A stretch of DNA of 64,000 bases. It comes from Sphingobacterium sp. ML3W. GTDB lineage: Bacteria; Bacteroidota; Bacteroidia; Sphingobacteriales; Sphingobacteriaceae. Below the pieces are notes generated by a model. The model was given only the letters and a program-made list of their open reading frames with translations. It did not search any database and was not told the origin of the DNA. Positions 55,201 through 61,000 of the stretch are shown here, piece by piece; the first letter of the stretch is position 1, and every line of letters begins with the position of its first letter. Position numbers and translations under genes: made by a program. The DNA is taken from the NCBI RefSeq assembly GCF_029542085.1, contig NZ_CP107036.1:5270001-5334000 (forward strand). Direction: 5' to 3'.

Positions 55201-57387
55201 TCGGGGCTTGGCCACCATTATGTTCAGCTTGCTGACATTCAGTCGGAGAGCGGTTTTTCGGGGGCTCTATTTGACCATATAGTTGTTTATGAGAACTATC
55301 CGGTGCAGGAGCGTCTGGAGTCCTCACAGTTTGATTTCAGGGTGCTTGGGGCCACTGCTCTGGAGCAGACGAACTATGGTCTTACGGTTGTTGTTGTCCC
55401 TGGAGATACTTTCGGGGTACACTTTCATTATGACAGGAGTGTGTATCCGGAATGGCTTATCGGCGGTATTGCCAGGCATCTTGAGGAGCTTTTGGGCAAT
55501 ATGGTTTCGGATGTGTTGCAGGGGGTTTCTTCGGTTGCCTATCTAGGATCAGATGAGGTCGATCGTCTTGTTTATGGGGTTAATGCGACGGATGTTTCTT
55601 ATCCTGAGGGGGAGAGTGTTGTGAGTCTTTTTGAGTCTAGTGCGGCTCTTTATGGTGATCTTCCGGCTGTGGTTTATGGGGATCGGGAGCTGAGCTACCG
55701 TGATCTGGACGGTTTGTCGAACCGTCTTGGGGACTATCTCAGACGGGAGCACGGTGTTGGCCGTGAAGTTCTTGTAGGTTTGCTTTTGGAGCGTTCGGAA
55801 TGGATGGTGGTTGCGATTCTCGGTGTTCTTAAGGCCGGAGGAGCCTATGTTCCCCTTGACCCCGGTTATCCGCGGTCGAGGGTTGAGTATATGTTGTCTG
55901 ACAGTGGCTGCCGTGTTGTGATAGATGACTCTTTTCTGTCCGATTTTCAGTCGGTGATGGGCGATTACAGCGCGGGTTCCCTTGAAGGGGTTACCGATGG
56001 CAGTGACCTTGCATATGTTATCTATACTTCTGGTTCTACGGGTGAACCCAAGGGGGTTATGGTGGAGCACAGAAATGTGGTTAATACGATAAATTATCAA
56101 ATGAAGGTGTTTAAAACATCTTCAGGAGAAAGGCATCTTCAATTTTGCAGTATTTCGTTTGATGCTTCCGTATCTGAAATTTTTACATGTTTGTTTTCAG
56201 GATCGTCATTGTTTATTATTCCTGAGATAATAAGATTAAATCCTGGTTTTCTTAATGAGTATATTGAAATTAAAAGTATAGACACTATTACTTTGCCAGT
56301 TGGTTTTTTTAATATAATGTCTGATAAGACATTAATTAAAGTAAAGAGAATAATACTTGGCGGAGATATTTTAGATGGAAATAAGATAGATAGTTTTATA
56401 GATAAATCAATATTTCATGTTTATGGGCCTACCGAGACTGCGATTACAGCAACTGTATATATAGCACATAGGCATTATCTAAAAAATAGGTTTATACTCC
56501 CACTCGGATTACCTATAGGTAATACATGGATCTATATTCTTGACGGTAATATGGAGGTTGTTCCTGAGGGCTGTCTGGGTGAGATCTACATTGGTGGTGC
56601 TGGTGTTTCACGGGGTTACCTTAACCGTCCCGATCTGACGTCTTTGCGATTTGTAGCTGATCCCTACCGTCCCGGGGAGCGTCTTTACCGTACGGGCGAT
56701 CTCGGTGTTCGTCTGTCAGGTGGAGAGATCGAGTACCGGGGCCGTATGGACGACCAGGTAAAGGTGCGTGGCTACCGTATCGAGCTTGGCGAGGTTGACC
56801 GTTTTGTTCAGAGCTGTTCGGGTATCCTGGGTAGTGTTACCGTTGCACGTGAGGTCAATGGGGGGGATCGGGAGCTTGTTTCGTATATTGTTAGCTCTGT
56901 CCCTGTTGATGTGGGCGCTCTTCGGGCTGAGCTTGGGGAGCTGGTTCCGTCTTATATGGTTCCGTCGCGTTATGTTGAGCTTTCGGAGCTTCCGCTGACA
57001 CCGAACGGTAAGGTCGACCGGAAGTCATTGCCTGATCCCGAGGAGGGTGTGTTGGGCACGGGTACGGAGTATGTGGGTGCGCGTAATGCGGTGGAGTCTC
57101 TTCTGGTTTCGATCTGGGAGGAAGTTCTGGGCCGTTCGGGCATCGGTATCCACGACAATTTTTTTGATCTTGGGGGGAACAGTCTGAAATTGATTCAAGT
57201 GGTTCAAAGAATGAGCATACAGCACAATTTAAAAATCTCTGTAACTGATGTTTTTAAATATCCGAATATAAATGAACTTTATAAATTTTTACAAAATTCA
57301 GATACAACTAAAGATGATAAAGCCGCTTTTTTGAATACAAATATTCTCGACAATACATTAAGAATATTAAATACAAAAGAGGATTAA
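43216..57387 (+). CDS. NRPS 4: docking-C-A-T-C-A-T-C-A-T-E-C-A-T (modules 10-13)
   Basis: A 4723-aa, four-module NRPS, 8 bases after NRPS 3. A different TubC-type docking domain occupies residues 1-58 (MKSIIDLILLLIDKGIDI...). C10 (LCL) is at 72-515, A10 (Asn) at 520-1020, T10 near 1058, C11 (LCL) at 1120-1567, A11 (A9-like) at 1569-2090 and T11 near 2123. C12 (LCL) is at 2182-2630, A12 (Asn) at 2632-3130, T12 (LGGDSI) near 3173, E5 at 3224-3655, C13 (DCL) at 3678-4110, A13 at 4112-4610 and T13 (LGGNSL) near 4652. The C-terminal tail (LDNTLRILNTKED) differs from those of NRPS 2 and 3. Modules 11-12 carry a distinct set of synonymous variants shared with the next NRPS, marking a separate repeat subfamily. 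Predicted units: Asn, X11, D-Asn, X13. Confidence 0.93.
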   Translation: MKSIIDLILLLIDKGIDITVRNGKLIISNEDKLDISIIKEIKLRETELISYFSVINQNNSTDSIPRTDISSSYPLSSSQRRLWVLSQFDGGSMAYHVPSVYVFRGVLDISALEGSFRELIGRHEILRTVFRTVDGGDVRQVVLSAEDAGFSLAYRDLIGEGYAIEGGGVEGLLSSEIVRPFDLSSGPLLRAHLYRTGPSEWVFLCTMHHIISDGWSMGIMVKEVLSLYGSLSSGLVSDLPSLELQYRDYASWESGHLSGDFFSVSRSYWLEQLGGELPVLQLPEDLVRPAVKSYRGSRVSVSLSLSDSVAFRSVLQGSGCTLFMGCLASVNGLFYRYSGQTDQVIGSPIAGREHAGLSGQLGFYANTLAFRSRFTGEEDFLGLLSHVRSVCLGGYAHQLYPFERLVEELGVVRDMGRNPLFDVMLSVQEDSAIGSGAVCVGGVEVSGYEGSYGDSTSKFDLLFTFSESGGVLSVGLEYSTDVYSDSRARSILDHLRSFICCVSSGPGVRLGEVAYLGADEVDRLVYGFNATDVSYPDGESVVSLFESSAALYGDLPAVVYGDRELSYRDLDGLSNRLGDYLRREHGVGREVLVGLLLERSEWMVVAILGVLKAGGAYVPLDPGYPRSRVEYMLSDSGCRVVIDDSFLSDFQSVMGDYSAGSLEGVTDGSDLAYVIYTSGSTGEPKGVMVEHGNLVNYVLWSMDFYLGNVSGGYFGVPSSLSFDLTVTSIYSGLLSGSGLYIYGDGTDTADIVRDSLRGECGVGSIKLTPSHVRLLGSLDSFKGSVGRVILGGEEVFPSDVKLLSSVIDGVSLYNEYGPTEATVGCMVKSLEPGSGVTLGLPISNTWVYILDGNMGVVPEGCLGEIYIGGAGVSRGYLNRPDLTSLRFVADPYRPGERLYRTGDLGVRLSGGEIEYRGRMDDQVKVRGYRIELSEVDRSVQRCSGILGSVTVAREVNGGDRELVSYIVSSVPVDVGALRAELGELVPSYMVPSRYVELSELPLTSNGKVDRKSLPDPDEGVLGTGTEYVGARNAVESLLVSIWEEVLGRSGIGIHDNFFDLGGNSLRAIRLSGSVSRSFHVQMSLQDLFLHPTVSGQSGLLSRGNLPGVVGIARVPDSDSGYPLSSSQRRLWVLSQFDGGSMAYHVPSVYVFRGVLDISALEGSFRELIGRHEILRTVFRTVDGGDVRQVVLSAEDAGFSLAYRDLIGEGYAIEGGGVEGLLSSEIVRPFDLSSGPLLRAHLYRTGRSEWVFLCTMHHIISDGWSMGIMVKEVLSLYGSLSSGLVADLPSLELQYRDYASWESGHLSGDFFSVSRSYWLEQLGGELPVLQLPEDLVRPAVKSYRGSRVSVSLSLSDSVAFRSVLQGSGCTLFMGCLASVNGLFYRYSGQTDQVIGSPIAGREHAGLSGQLGFYANTLAFRSRFTGEEDFLGLLSQVRSVCLGGYAHQLYPFERLVEELGVVRDMGRNPLFDVMLSVQEDSAIGSGAVCVGGVEVSGYEGSYGDSTSKFDLLFTFSESGGVLSVGLEYSTDVYSDSRARIILEHLRSFICCVSSGPGVRLGEVAYLGADEVDRLVYGVNATDVSYPEGESVVSLFESSAALYGDLPAVVYGDRELSYRELSRVVNDLSQIIISLGGNKGTGVGVFLDRSEWSVISMLAVMKCGCIYIPMEKELPESRLSYIMAESGAALLITDTEGPEWAGSYRFINVQDLPEVPDGDAVSVHIGLEDASFLLYTSGSTGIPKGVVQTHSTLYNLTMWNRLEAGLRWGRKHLQFASFGFDASLNDVYYVLSTGGELHVVSEAARRDFDLLRSYIIDRGINILSMSYSALRVFFDSMGGNGLSGHQIEEILSTGEQLYITGNLRRFLEDYPEVDIFNFYGPTETHVVTSVSYRHSCHILPDRATIGTPIYNTWIYILDSNMGVVPEGCLGEIYIGGSNVAIGYNNQSDLTSLRFVADPYRAGERLYRTGDLGVRLSGGEIEYRGRMDGQVKVRGYRIELGEVDLTLQRCSGIRDSVTVVREVSGGDRELVSYIVGAGAVDVGALRAELGELVPSYMVPSRYVELSELPLTSNGKVDRKSLPDPDEGLLGTGTEYVGARNAVESLLVSIWEEVLGRSGIGIHDNFFDLGGNSLRAIRLSGSVSRSFHVQMSLQDLFLHPTVSGQSGLLSTGNLPGVAGIVRVPDSDSGYPLSSSQRRLWVVSQFDGGSGAYHVPSVYVFRGVLDISALEGSFRELIVRHEILRTVFRTVDGGDVRQVVLSAEDAGFSLAYRDLTGEGHAIAGGVVDELLSTEIGRPFDLSSGPLLRAHLYRTGPSEWVFLCTMHHIISDGWSMGIMVKEVLSLYGSLSSGLESDLPSLELQYRDYASWESGHLSGDFFSVSRSYWLEQLGGELPVLQLPEDLVRPPVKSYRGSRVSVSLSPSDSVAFRSVLQGSGCTLFMGCLASVNGLFYRYSGQTDQVIGSPIAGREHAGLSGQLGFYANTLAFRSRFTGEEDFLGLLSQVRSVCLGGYAHQLYPFERLVEELGVVRDMGRNPLFDVMLSVQEDSAVGSGAVCVGGVEVSGYGGSYGDSTSKFDLLFTFSESGGVLSVGLEYSTDVYSDSRARIILEHLRSFICCISANPGVRLGEVAYLGAEEVDRLVYGFNATGVSYPEGESVVSLFESSAALYGDLPAVVYGDRELSYRDLDGLSNRLGDYLRREHGVGREVLVGLLLERSEWMVVAILGVLKAGGAYVPIDPGYPRSRVEYMLSDSGCRVVIDDSFLTAFRSVMGDYSADSLEGVTDGSDLAYVIYTSGSTGEPKGVMVEHGNLVNYVLWSMDFYLGNVSGGYFGVPSSLSFDLTVTSIYSGLLSGSGLYIYGDGTDTADIVRDSLRGECGVGSIKLTPSHVRLLGSLDSFKGSVGRVILGGEEVFPSDVKLLSSVIEGVSLYNEYGPTEATVGCMVKSLEPGSGVTLGLPISNTWIYILDGNMGVVPEGCLGEIYIGGAGVSRGYLNRPDLTSLRFVADPYRAGERLYRTGDLGVRLSGGEIEYRGRMDDQVKVRGYRIELGEVDRSVQRCSGILGSVTVVREVNGGDRELVSYIVGAGAVDVGALRAELGELVPSYMVPSRYVELSELPLTSNGKVDRKSLPDPDEGLLGTGTEYVGARNAVESLLVSIWEEVLGRSGIGIHDNFFILGGDSIKSIQVVSRLRQGGYGLGIQDILRFPTIFSLSGLVVALSREPFQGVETGTFGLSPIQHLFFEEIQVDRHHYNQSVMLSYDGVLLEDGIRFCLGSLMRHHDSLRYVYREGPSGWFQENSGDAVPLLDVVSIGDDADLVAHCERLQGGFSLSGGPLFRGCIFRRDEGDLLFLLCHHLVVDGVSWRILVEDLSHLYQGYVSGRGHDLPSKTDSYGYWQQSLVRYCGSSALQEESAYWSSVDSGDYDDLRVDFPGGSNLYGDVSSEHFVLDRGTTAKLVGSCYSAYRTDINDILLASLGLSLHGEFGMSHILVGLEGHGREPIGEDVDVSRTVGWFTSIYPVVLDIDGGSTALDNLLCIKERVHRVPNKGIGYGILRYLGGAGYSSSPNVVFNYLGDFGVSGSASGGEVFGYRGGSWGSGISSAGPRTSQLDFTGMIIDGELHFTVVYSGCLHLRSTVQGVLACFEGHLRSLVGILSECREAYVTPVDLSYNSLDLASVRDLDLSVGVEDLYELSPLQQGLYYHWLSSGGSGGLYFEQLRCSIEGSLDSTVLSRSYAHLVERHGVLRTFFTDAYGDRILQVVAREAVPDFVYIDSRASEDFSLSEYLSADVSRGFDLGRGSQMRLSVVRVSEDRYEFIWSHHHILMDGWCVSILVNDFFSIYGSLCRGEHPGLASVRPYSDYITWLRGIDRVSSYAYWRAYLLGYEMLSGLPKGLAAGESGGSGHGHLSFVLDGAAYGSLRTLCSGLGVTESTFFQCAWGILLGRYNDRDDVVFGTVVSGRPSDLVGVEDMVGLFINTVPVRVRIVEGESVHDLLLRVQGDSISGLGHHYVQLADIQSESGFSGALFDHIVVYENYPVQERLESSQFDFRVLGATALEQTNYGLTVVVVPGDTFGVHFHYDRSVYPEWLIGGIARHLEELLGNMVSDVLQGVSSVAYLGSDEVDRLVYGVNATDVSYPEGESVVSLFESSAALYGDLPAVVYGDRELSYRDLDGLSNRLGDYLRREHGVGREVLVGLLLERSEWMVVAILGVLKAGGAYVPLDPGYPRSRVEYMLSDSGCRVVIDDSFLSDFQSVMGDYSAGSLEGVTDGSDLAYVIYTSGSTGEPKGVMVEHRNVVNTINYQMKVFKTSSGERHLQFCSISFDASVSEIFTCLFSGSSLFIIPEIIRLNPGFLNEYIEIKSIDTITLPVGFFNIMSDKTLIKVKRIILGGDILDGNKIDSFIDKSIFHVYGPTETAITATVYIAHRHYLKNRFILPLGLPIGNTWIYILDGNMEVVPEGCLGEIYIGGAGVSRGYLNRPDLTSLRFVADPYRPGERLYRTGDLGVRLSGGEIEYRGRMDDQVKVRGYRIELGEVDRFVQSCSGILGSVTVAREVNGGDRELVSYIVSSVPVDVGALRAELGELVPSYMVPSRYVELSELPLTPNGKVDRKSLPDPEEGVLGTGTEYVGARNAVESLLVSIWEEVLGRSGIGIHDNFFDLGGNSLKLIQVVQRMSIQHNLKISVTDVFKYPNINELYKFLQNSDTTKDDKAAFLNTNILDNTLRILNTKED
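45289..45756 (+). other. A10 specificity cassette, Asn
   Basis: A 468-bp Asn cassette (D-L-T-K-I-G-E-V-G-K). It sits after a C and A N-terminal block that is nearly identical to the one carrying the A6 cassette in NRPS 3, a direct example of a pocket swap in one background. No E domain, so L-Asn. Confidence 0.85.
48063..49045 (+). other. A11 exchanged N-terminal plus core subdomain, A9-like with altered pocket
   Basis: Close paralogue of A9. The pocket reads D-A-N-S-L-T-F-V-V-K: position 236 is Val in A9 and Ala here (codon at 48550), position 278 is Tyr in A9 and Ser here (codon at 48676). Both changes enlarge the pocket. Substrate not assigned; no E domain. Confidence 0.65.
49769..55700 (+). 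repeat. 5.9-kb direct repeat, copy 1 (module 12 to start of A13)
   Basis: Matches 58029-63960 at a constant offset of 8260 bases. The differences I could see are two bases near 49994 and 50002, one changing Asp to Glu. It spans C12-A12-T12-E5-C13 and the beginning of A13; divergence is abrupt after CTACCG. Confidence 0.85.
51625..52092 (+). other. A12 specificity cassette, Asn
   Basis: An Asn cassette with the same pocket as A4, carrying a few private synonymous variants shared with A14. Module 12 has E5, so D-Asn. Confidence 0.85.
56083..56532 (+). other. A13 specificity cassette, possibly aromatic
   Basis: A 450-bp, very AT-rich single-copy insert. The pocket reads D-A-S-T-I-G-V-I-T-K by eye, which partly resembles Tyr/Phe codes (DASTxAAxCK type). 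Weak assignment. Module 13 has no E domain. Confidence 0.45.
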
Positions 57388-57426
57388 CCAATAAGTGAAT
57401 TTTATGGTGAAAGACTATTGATAACA

Positions 57427-57788
57427 AACGGAAGGTTGATCGGAAATCATTGCCTGATCCCGATGAAGGTCTGTTGGGTACGGGTACGGAGTATGTTGGT
57501 GCCCGTAATGCGGTGGAGTCTCTTCTGGTTTTGATCTGGGAGGAAGTTCTGGGCCGTTCGGGCATCGGTATCCACGACAATTTTTTTGATCTTGGGGGGA
57601 ACAGTCTGAAAGCGATGGAACTATCCCTGTTGGTTAGAAAAAAAATTGATGCAAAAATAGACTTAAGAAAGCTATTTCTTCATGCCGATATCGAAAGTTT
57701 AGCTGCTGAAATAGACCATGCTTTGTGGTTTGGAAAAGCTGATAATGTCAAAACTGACGATGAAAATAAAACGTATATAAGCGTATAG
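57427..57788 (+). pseudogene. 5'-truncated NRPS remnant: end of an A domain plus T domain and docking tail
   Basis: Similarity to the A-domain end begins abruptly at AACGG (57427), within the usual NGKVDRKSLP motif. One base is missing relative to all intact copies (GGTAAGG became GGAAGG at 57430-57433), which breaks the upstream frame. From a TTG at 57450 a 112-codon frame remains open: the A/T linker, an intact T domain (DLGGNSLKAMELS) and the same C-terminal tail as NRPS 2 (KTDDENKTYISV). It most likely is the leftover 3' end of an NRPS 2-like gene after recombination. It could still be translated as a free-standing carrier protein with a docking tail, since the phosphopantetheine Ser and fold motifs are intact; that is speculative. 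Confidence 0.75.
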
Positions 57789-58025
57789 TTATCATAACTG
57801 TAAAATAAATATAATTTATGAACGATATTTTATCCTTTCTGAGGAAGAAGGAGATTGAGCTAAAAGTTGATAATAAAGATCTGTTGGTTAAGTTTCCCGG
57901 TAAGAAATTAGATAATGATGTTTTAGAAGTTATTAAGGCAAATAAAGAACTTTTACTGGCATATTTAACAGAGTTAAATCGTCAAAGTATTATTGATTCT
58001 ATACCCAGGACTGATATTTCATTTA
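57455..58025 (+). repeat. NRPS 2/NRPS 3 junction, copy 2 (remnant/NRPS 5)
   Basis: Second copy of 28730-29300. It places a carrier domain with an NRPS 2-type tail directly before an NRPS 3-type docking domain, between NRPS 4 and NRPS 5. Confidence 0.85.
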
Positions 58026-61000
58026 GTTACCCTTTGTCGTCCTCGCAGCGTCGTCTATGGGTTGTGAGCCAGTTTGACGGGGGCAGCGGTGCCTACCATG
58101 TTCCGTCGGTTTATGTTTTCCGTGGTGTTCTGGACATTTCTGCACTGGAGGGATCGTTCCGCGAGCTCATCGTGCGTCATGAGATCCTGCGGACGGTTTT
58201 CCGTACGGTTGACGGGGGAGATGTGCGTCAGGTGGTTCTTTCAGCGGAAGAGGCGGGATTTTCCCTTGCATACCGGGATCTTACCGGAGAGGGTCATGCA
58301 ATAGCGGGGGGTGTTGTTGATGAGCTGCTGTCCACTGAGATCGGGCGTCCTTTTGACCTATCTTCGGGCCCTCTGCTCCGTGCGCACCTTTACCGTACGG
58401 GTCCCTCGGAGTGGGTTTTTCTGTGCACGATGCACCATATCATCAGTGATGGCTGGTCTATGGGTATCATGGTCAAGGAAGTTCTGTCGCTTTATGGTTC
58501 GCTGTCTTCTGGTTTGGAGTCGGATCTGCCGTCGCTTGAACTTCAGTACCGTGATTATGCGAGCTGGGAGTCTGGTCATCTGTCCGGGGACTTTTTTTCT
58601 GTTTCTCGTTCCTACTGGCTTGAGCAGCTCGGGGGTGAGCTTCCGGTGCTGCAGCTGCCTGAGGACCTTGTGCGTCCTCCGGTAAAGAGCTACCGTGGTT
58701 CCCGTGTTTCTGTTTCGTTGTCGCCGTCTGACTCCGTTGCCTTCCGTTCTGTGCTTCAGGGGTCCGGCTGTACGCTTTTCATGGGCTGCCTGGCTTCCGT
58801 GAACGGACTTTTTTACCGTTACAGCGGTCAGACAGACCAGGTCATCGGTAGTCCCATTGCTGGGCGTGAGCATGCCGGTCTTTCCGGCCAGCTGGGTTTT
58901 TATGCGAACACGCTTGCTTTTCGGAGCCGTTTTACTGGAGAAGAGGATTTTCTGGGGCTTCTGTCGCAAGTTCGTTCTGTTTGCCTTGGCGGTTATGCAC
59001 ACCAGCTTTATCCTTTTGAGCGTTTGGTTGAGGAACTGGGAGTTGTCCGTGACATGGGGCGCAACCCGCTTTTCGATGTCATGTTGAGCGTTCAGGAAGA
59101 TAGTGCTGTTGGGTCTGGTGCTGTTTGTGTGGGGGGTGTTGAGGTTAGCGGTTACGGGGGTTCTTATGGGGACTCTACGAGCAAGTTTGACCTTCTGTTT
59201 ACGTTTTCGGAATCCGGGGGCGTTCTTTCTGTTGGGCTTGAGTACAGCACGGATGTTTATAGCGATTCGCGGGCGCGGATTATCCTTGAGCACCTGCGTA
59301 GTTTCATCTGCTGTATTTCAGCGAATCCTGGAGTTCGTCTTGGGGAAGTTGCCTATCTGGGGGCAGAAGAGGTCGATCGTCTTGTTTATGGGTTTAATGC
59401 GACGGGAGTTTCTTATCCTGAGGGGGAGAGTGTTGTGAGTCTTTTTGAGTCTAGTGCGGCTCTTTATGGTGATCTACCGGCCGTGGTCTACGGGGATCGG
59501 GAGCTGAGCTACCGTGATCTGGACGGTTTGTCGAACCGTCTTGGGGACTATCTCAGACGGGAGCACGGTGTTGGGCGTGAAGTTCTTGTTGGTTTGCTTT
59601 TGGAGCGTTCTGAATGGATGGTGGTTGCGATTCTCGGTGTTCTTAAGGCCGGGGGAGCCTATGTTCCGATTGACCCCGGTTATCCGCGGTCGAGGGTTGA
59701 GTATATGTTGTCCGACAGTGGCTGCCGTGTTGTTATAGATGACTCTTTTCTGACCGCTTTTCGGTCGGTGATGGGCGATTACAGTGCGGATTCCCTTGAA
59801 GGGGTTACCGATGGCAGTGACCTTGCATATGTTATCTATACTTCTGGTTCTACTGGTGAACCCAAGGGGGTTATGGTTGAGCACGGTAATCTGGTGAACT
59901 ATGTTCTTTGGTCGATGGACTTTTATCTTGGGAATGTTTCCGGGGGATATTTTGGGGTCCCCAGCTCTTTATCTTTTGATCTGACAGTTACGAGTATCTA
60001 TAGCGGTCTGCTATCCGGAAGCGGTCTTTATATTTATGGCGATGGTACCGATACTGCTGATATTGTCCGCGACTCTTTGCGTGGTGAGTGCGGAGTTGGC
60101 TCTATCAAGCTGACACCTTCGCATGTTCGTCTACTGGGTTCGCTGGATTCTTTTAAGGGTAGTGTCGGTAGAGTTATCCTTGGTGGAGAGGAGGTTTTTC
60201 CGAGTGATGTTAAACTGCTTAGTTCAGTTATCGAGGGTGTATCGCTTTATAATGAATATGGCCCTACGGAGGCTACAGTTGGCTGTATGGTCAAGAGCCT
60301 GGAGCCTGGTTCCGGAGTTACGCTCGGATTACCTATCAGTAATACGTGGATCTATATTCTTGACGGTAATATGGGGGTTGTTCCTGAGGGCTGTCTGGGG
60401 GAGATCTACATTGGTGGTGCTGGTGTTTCGCGGGGTTACCTTAACCGTCCCGATCTGACGTCTTTGCGATTTGTAGCTGATCCCTACCGTGCGGGGGAGC
60501 GTCTTTACCGTACGGGCGATCTCGGTGTCCGTCTGTCAGGAGGAGAGATCGAGTACCGGGGCCGCATGGACGACCAGGTAAAGGTGCGTGGCTACCGTAT
60601 CGAGCTTGGCGAGGTTGACCGTTCTGTTCAGCGCTGTTCGGGTATCCTGGGAAGTGTTACGGTTGTACGTGAGGTCAATGGTGGGGACCGTGAGCTTGTT
60701 TCGTATATTGTTGGCGCGGGCGCTGTTGATGTGGGCGCTCTTCGAGCGGAGCTTGGGGAGCTGGTTCCGTCTTATATGGTTCCGTCGCGTTATGTTGAGC
60801 TTTCGGAGCTTCCGCTGACATCGAACGGTAAGGTTGACCGGAAGTCATTGCCTGATCCCGATGAAGGTCTGTTGGGTACGGGTACGGAGTATGTTGGTGC
60901 CCGTAATGCGGTGGAGTCTCTTCTGGTTTCGATCTGGGAGGAAGTTCTGGGCCGTTCGGGCATCGGTATCCACGACAATTTTTTTATTCTTGGGGGAGAT

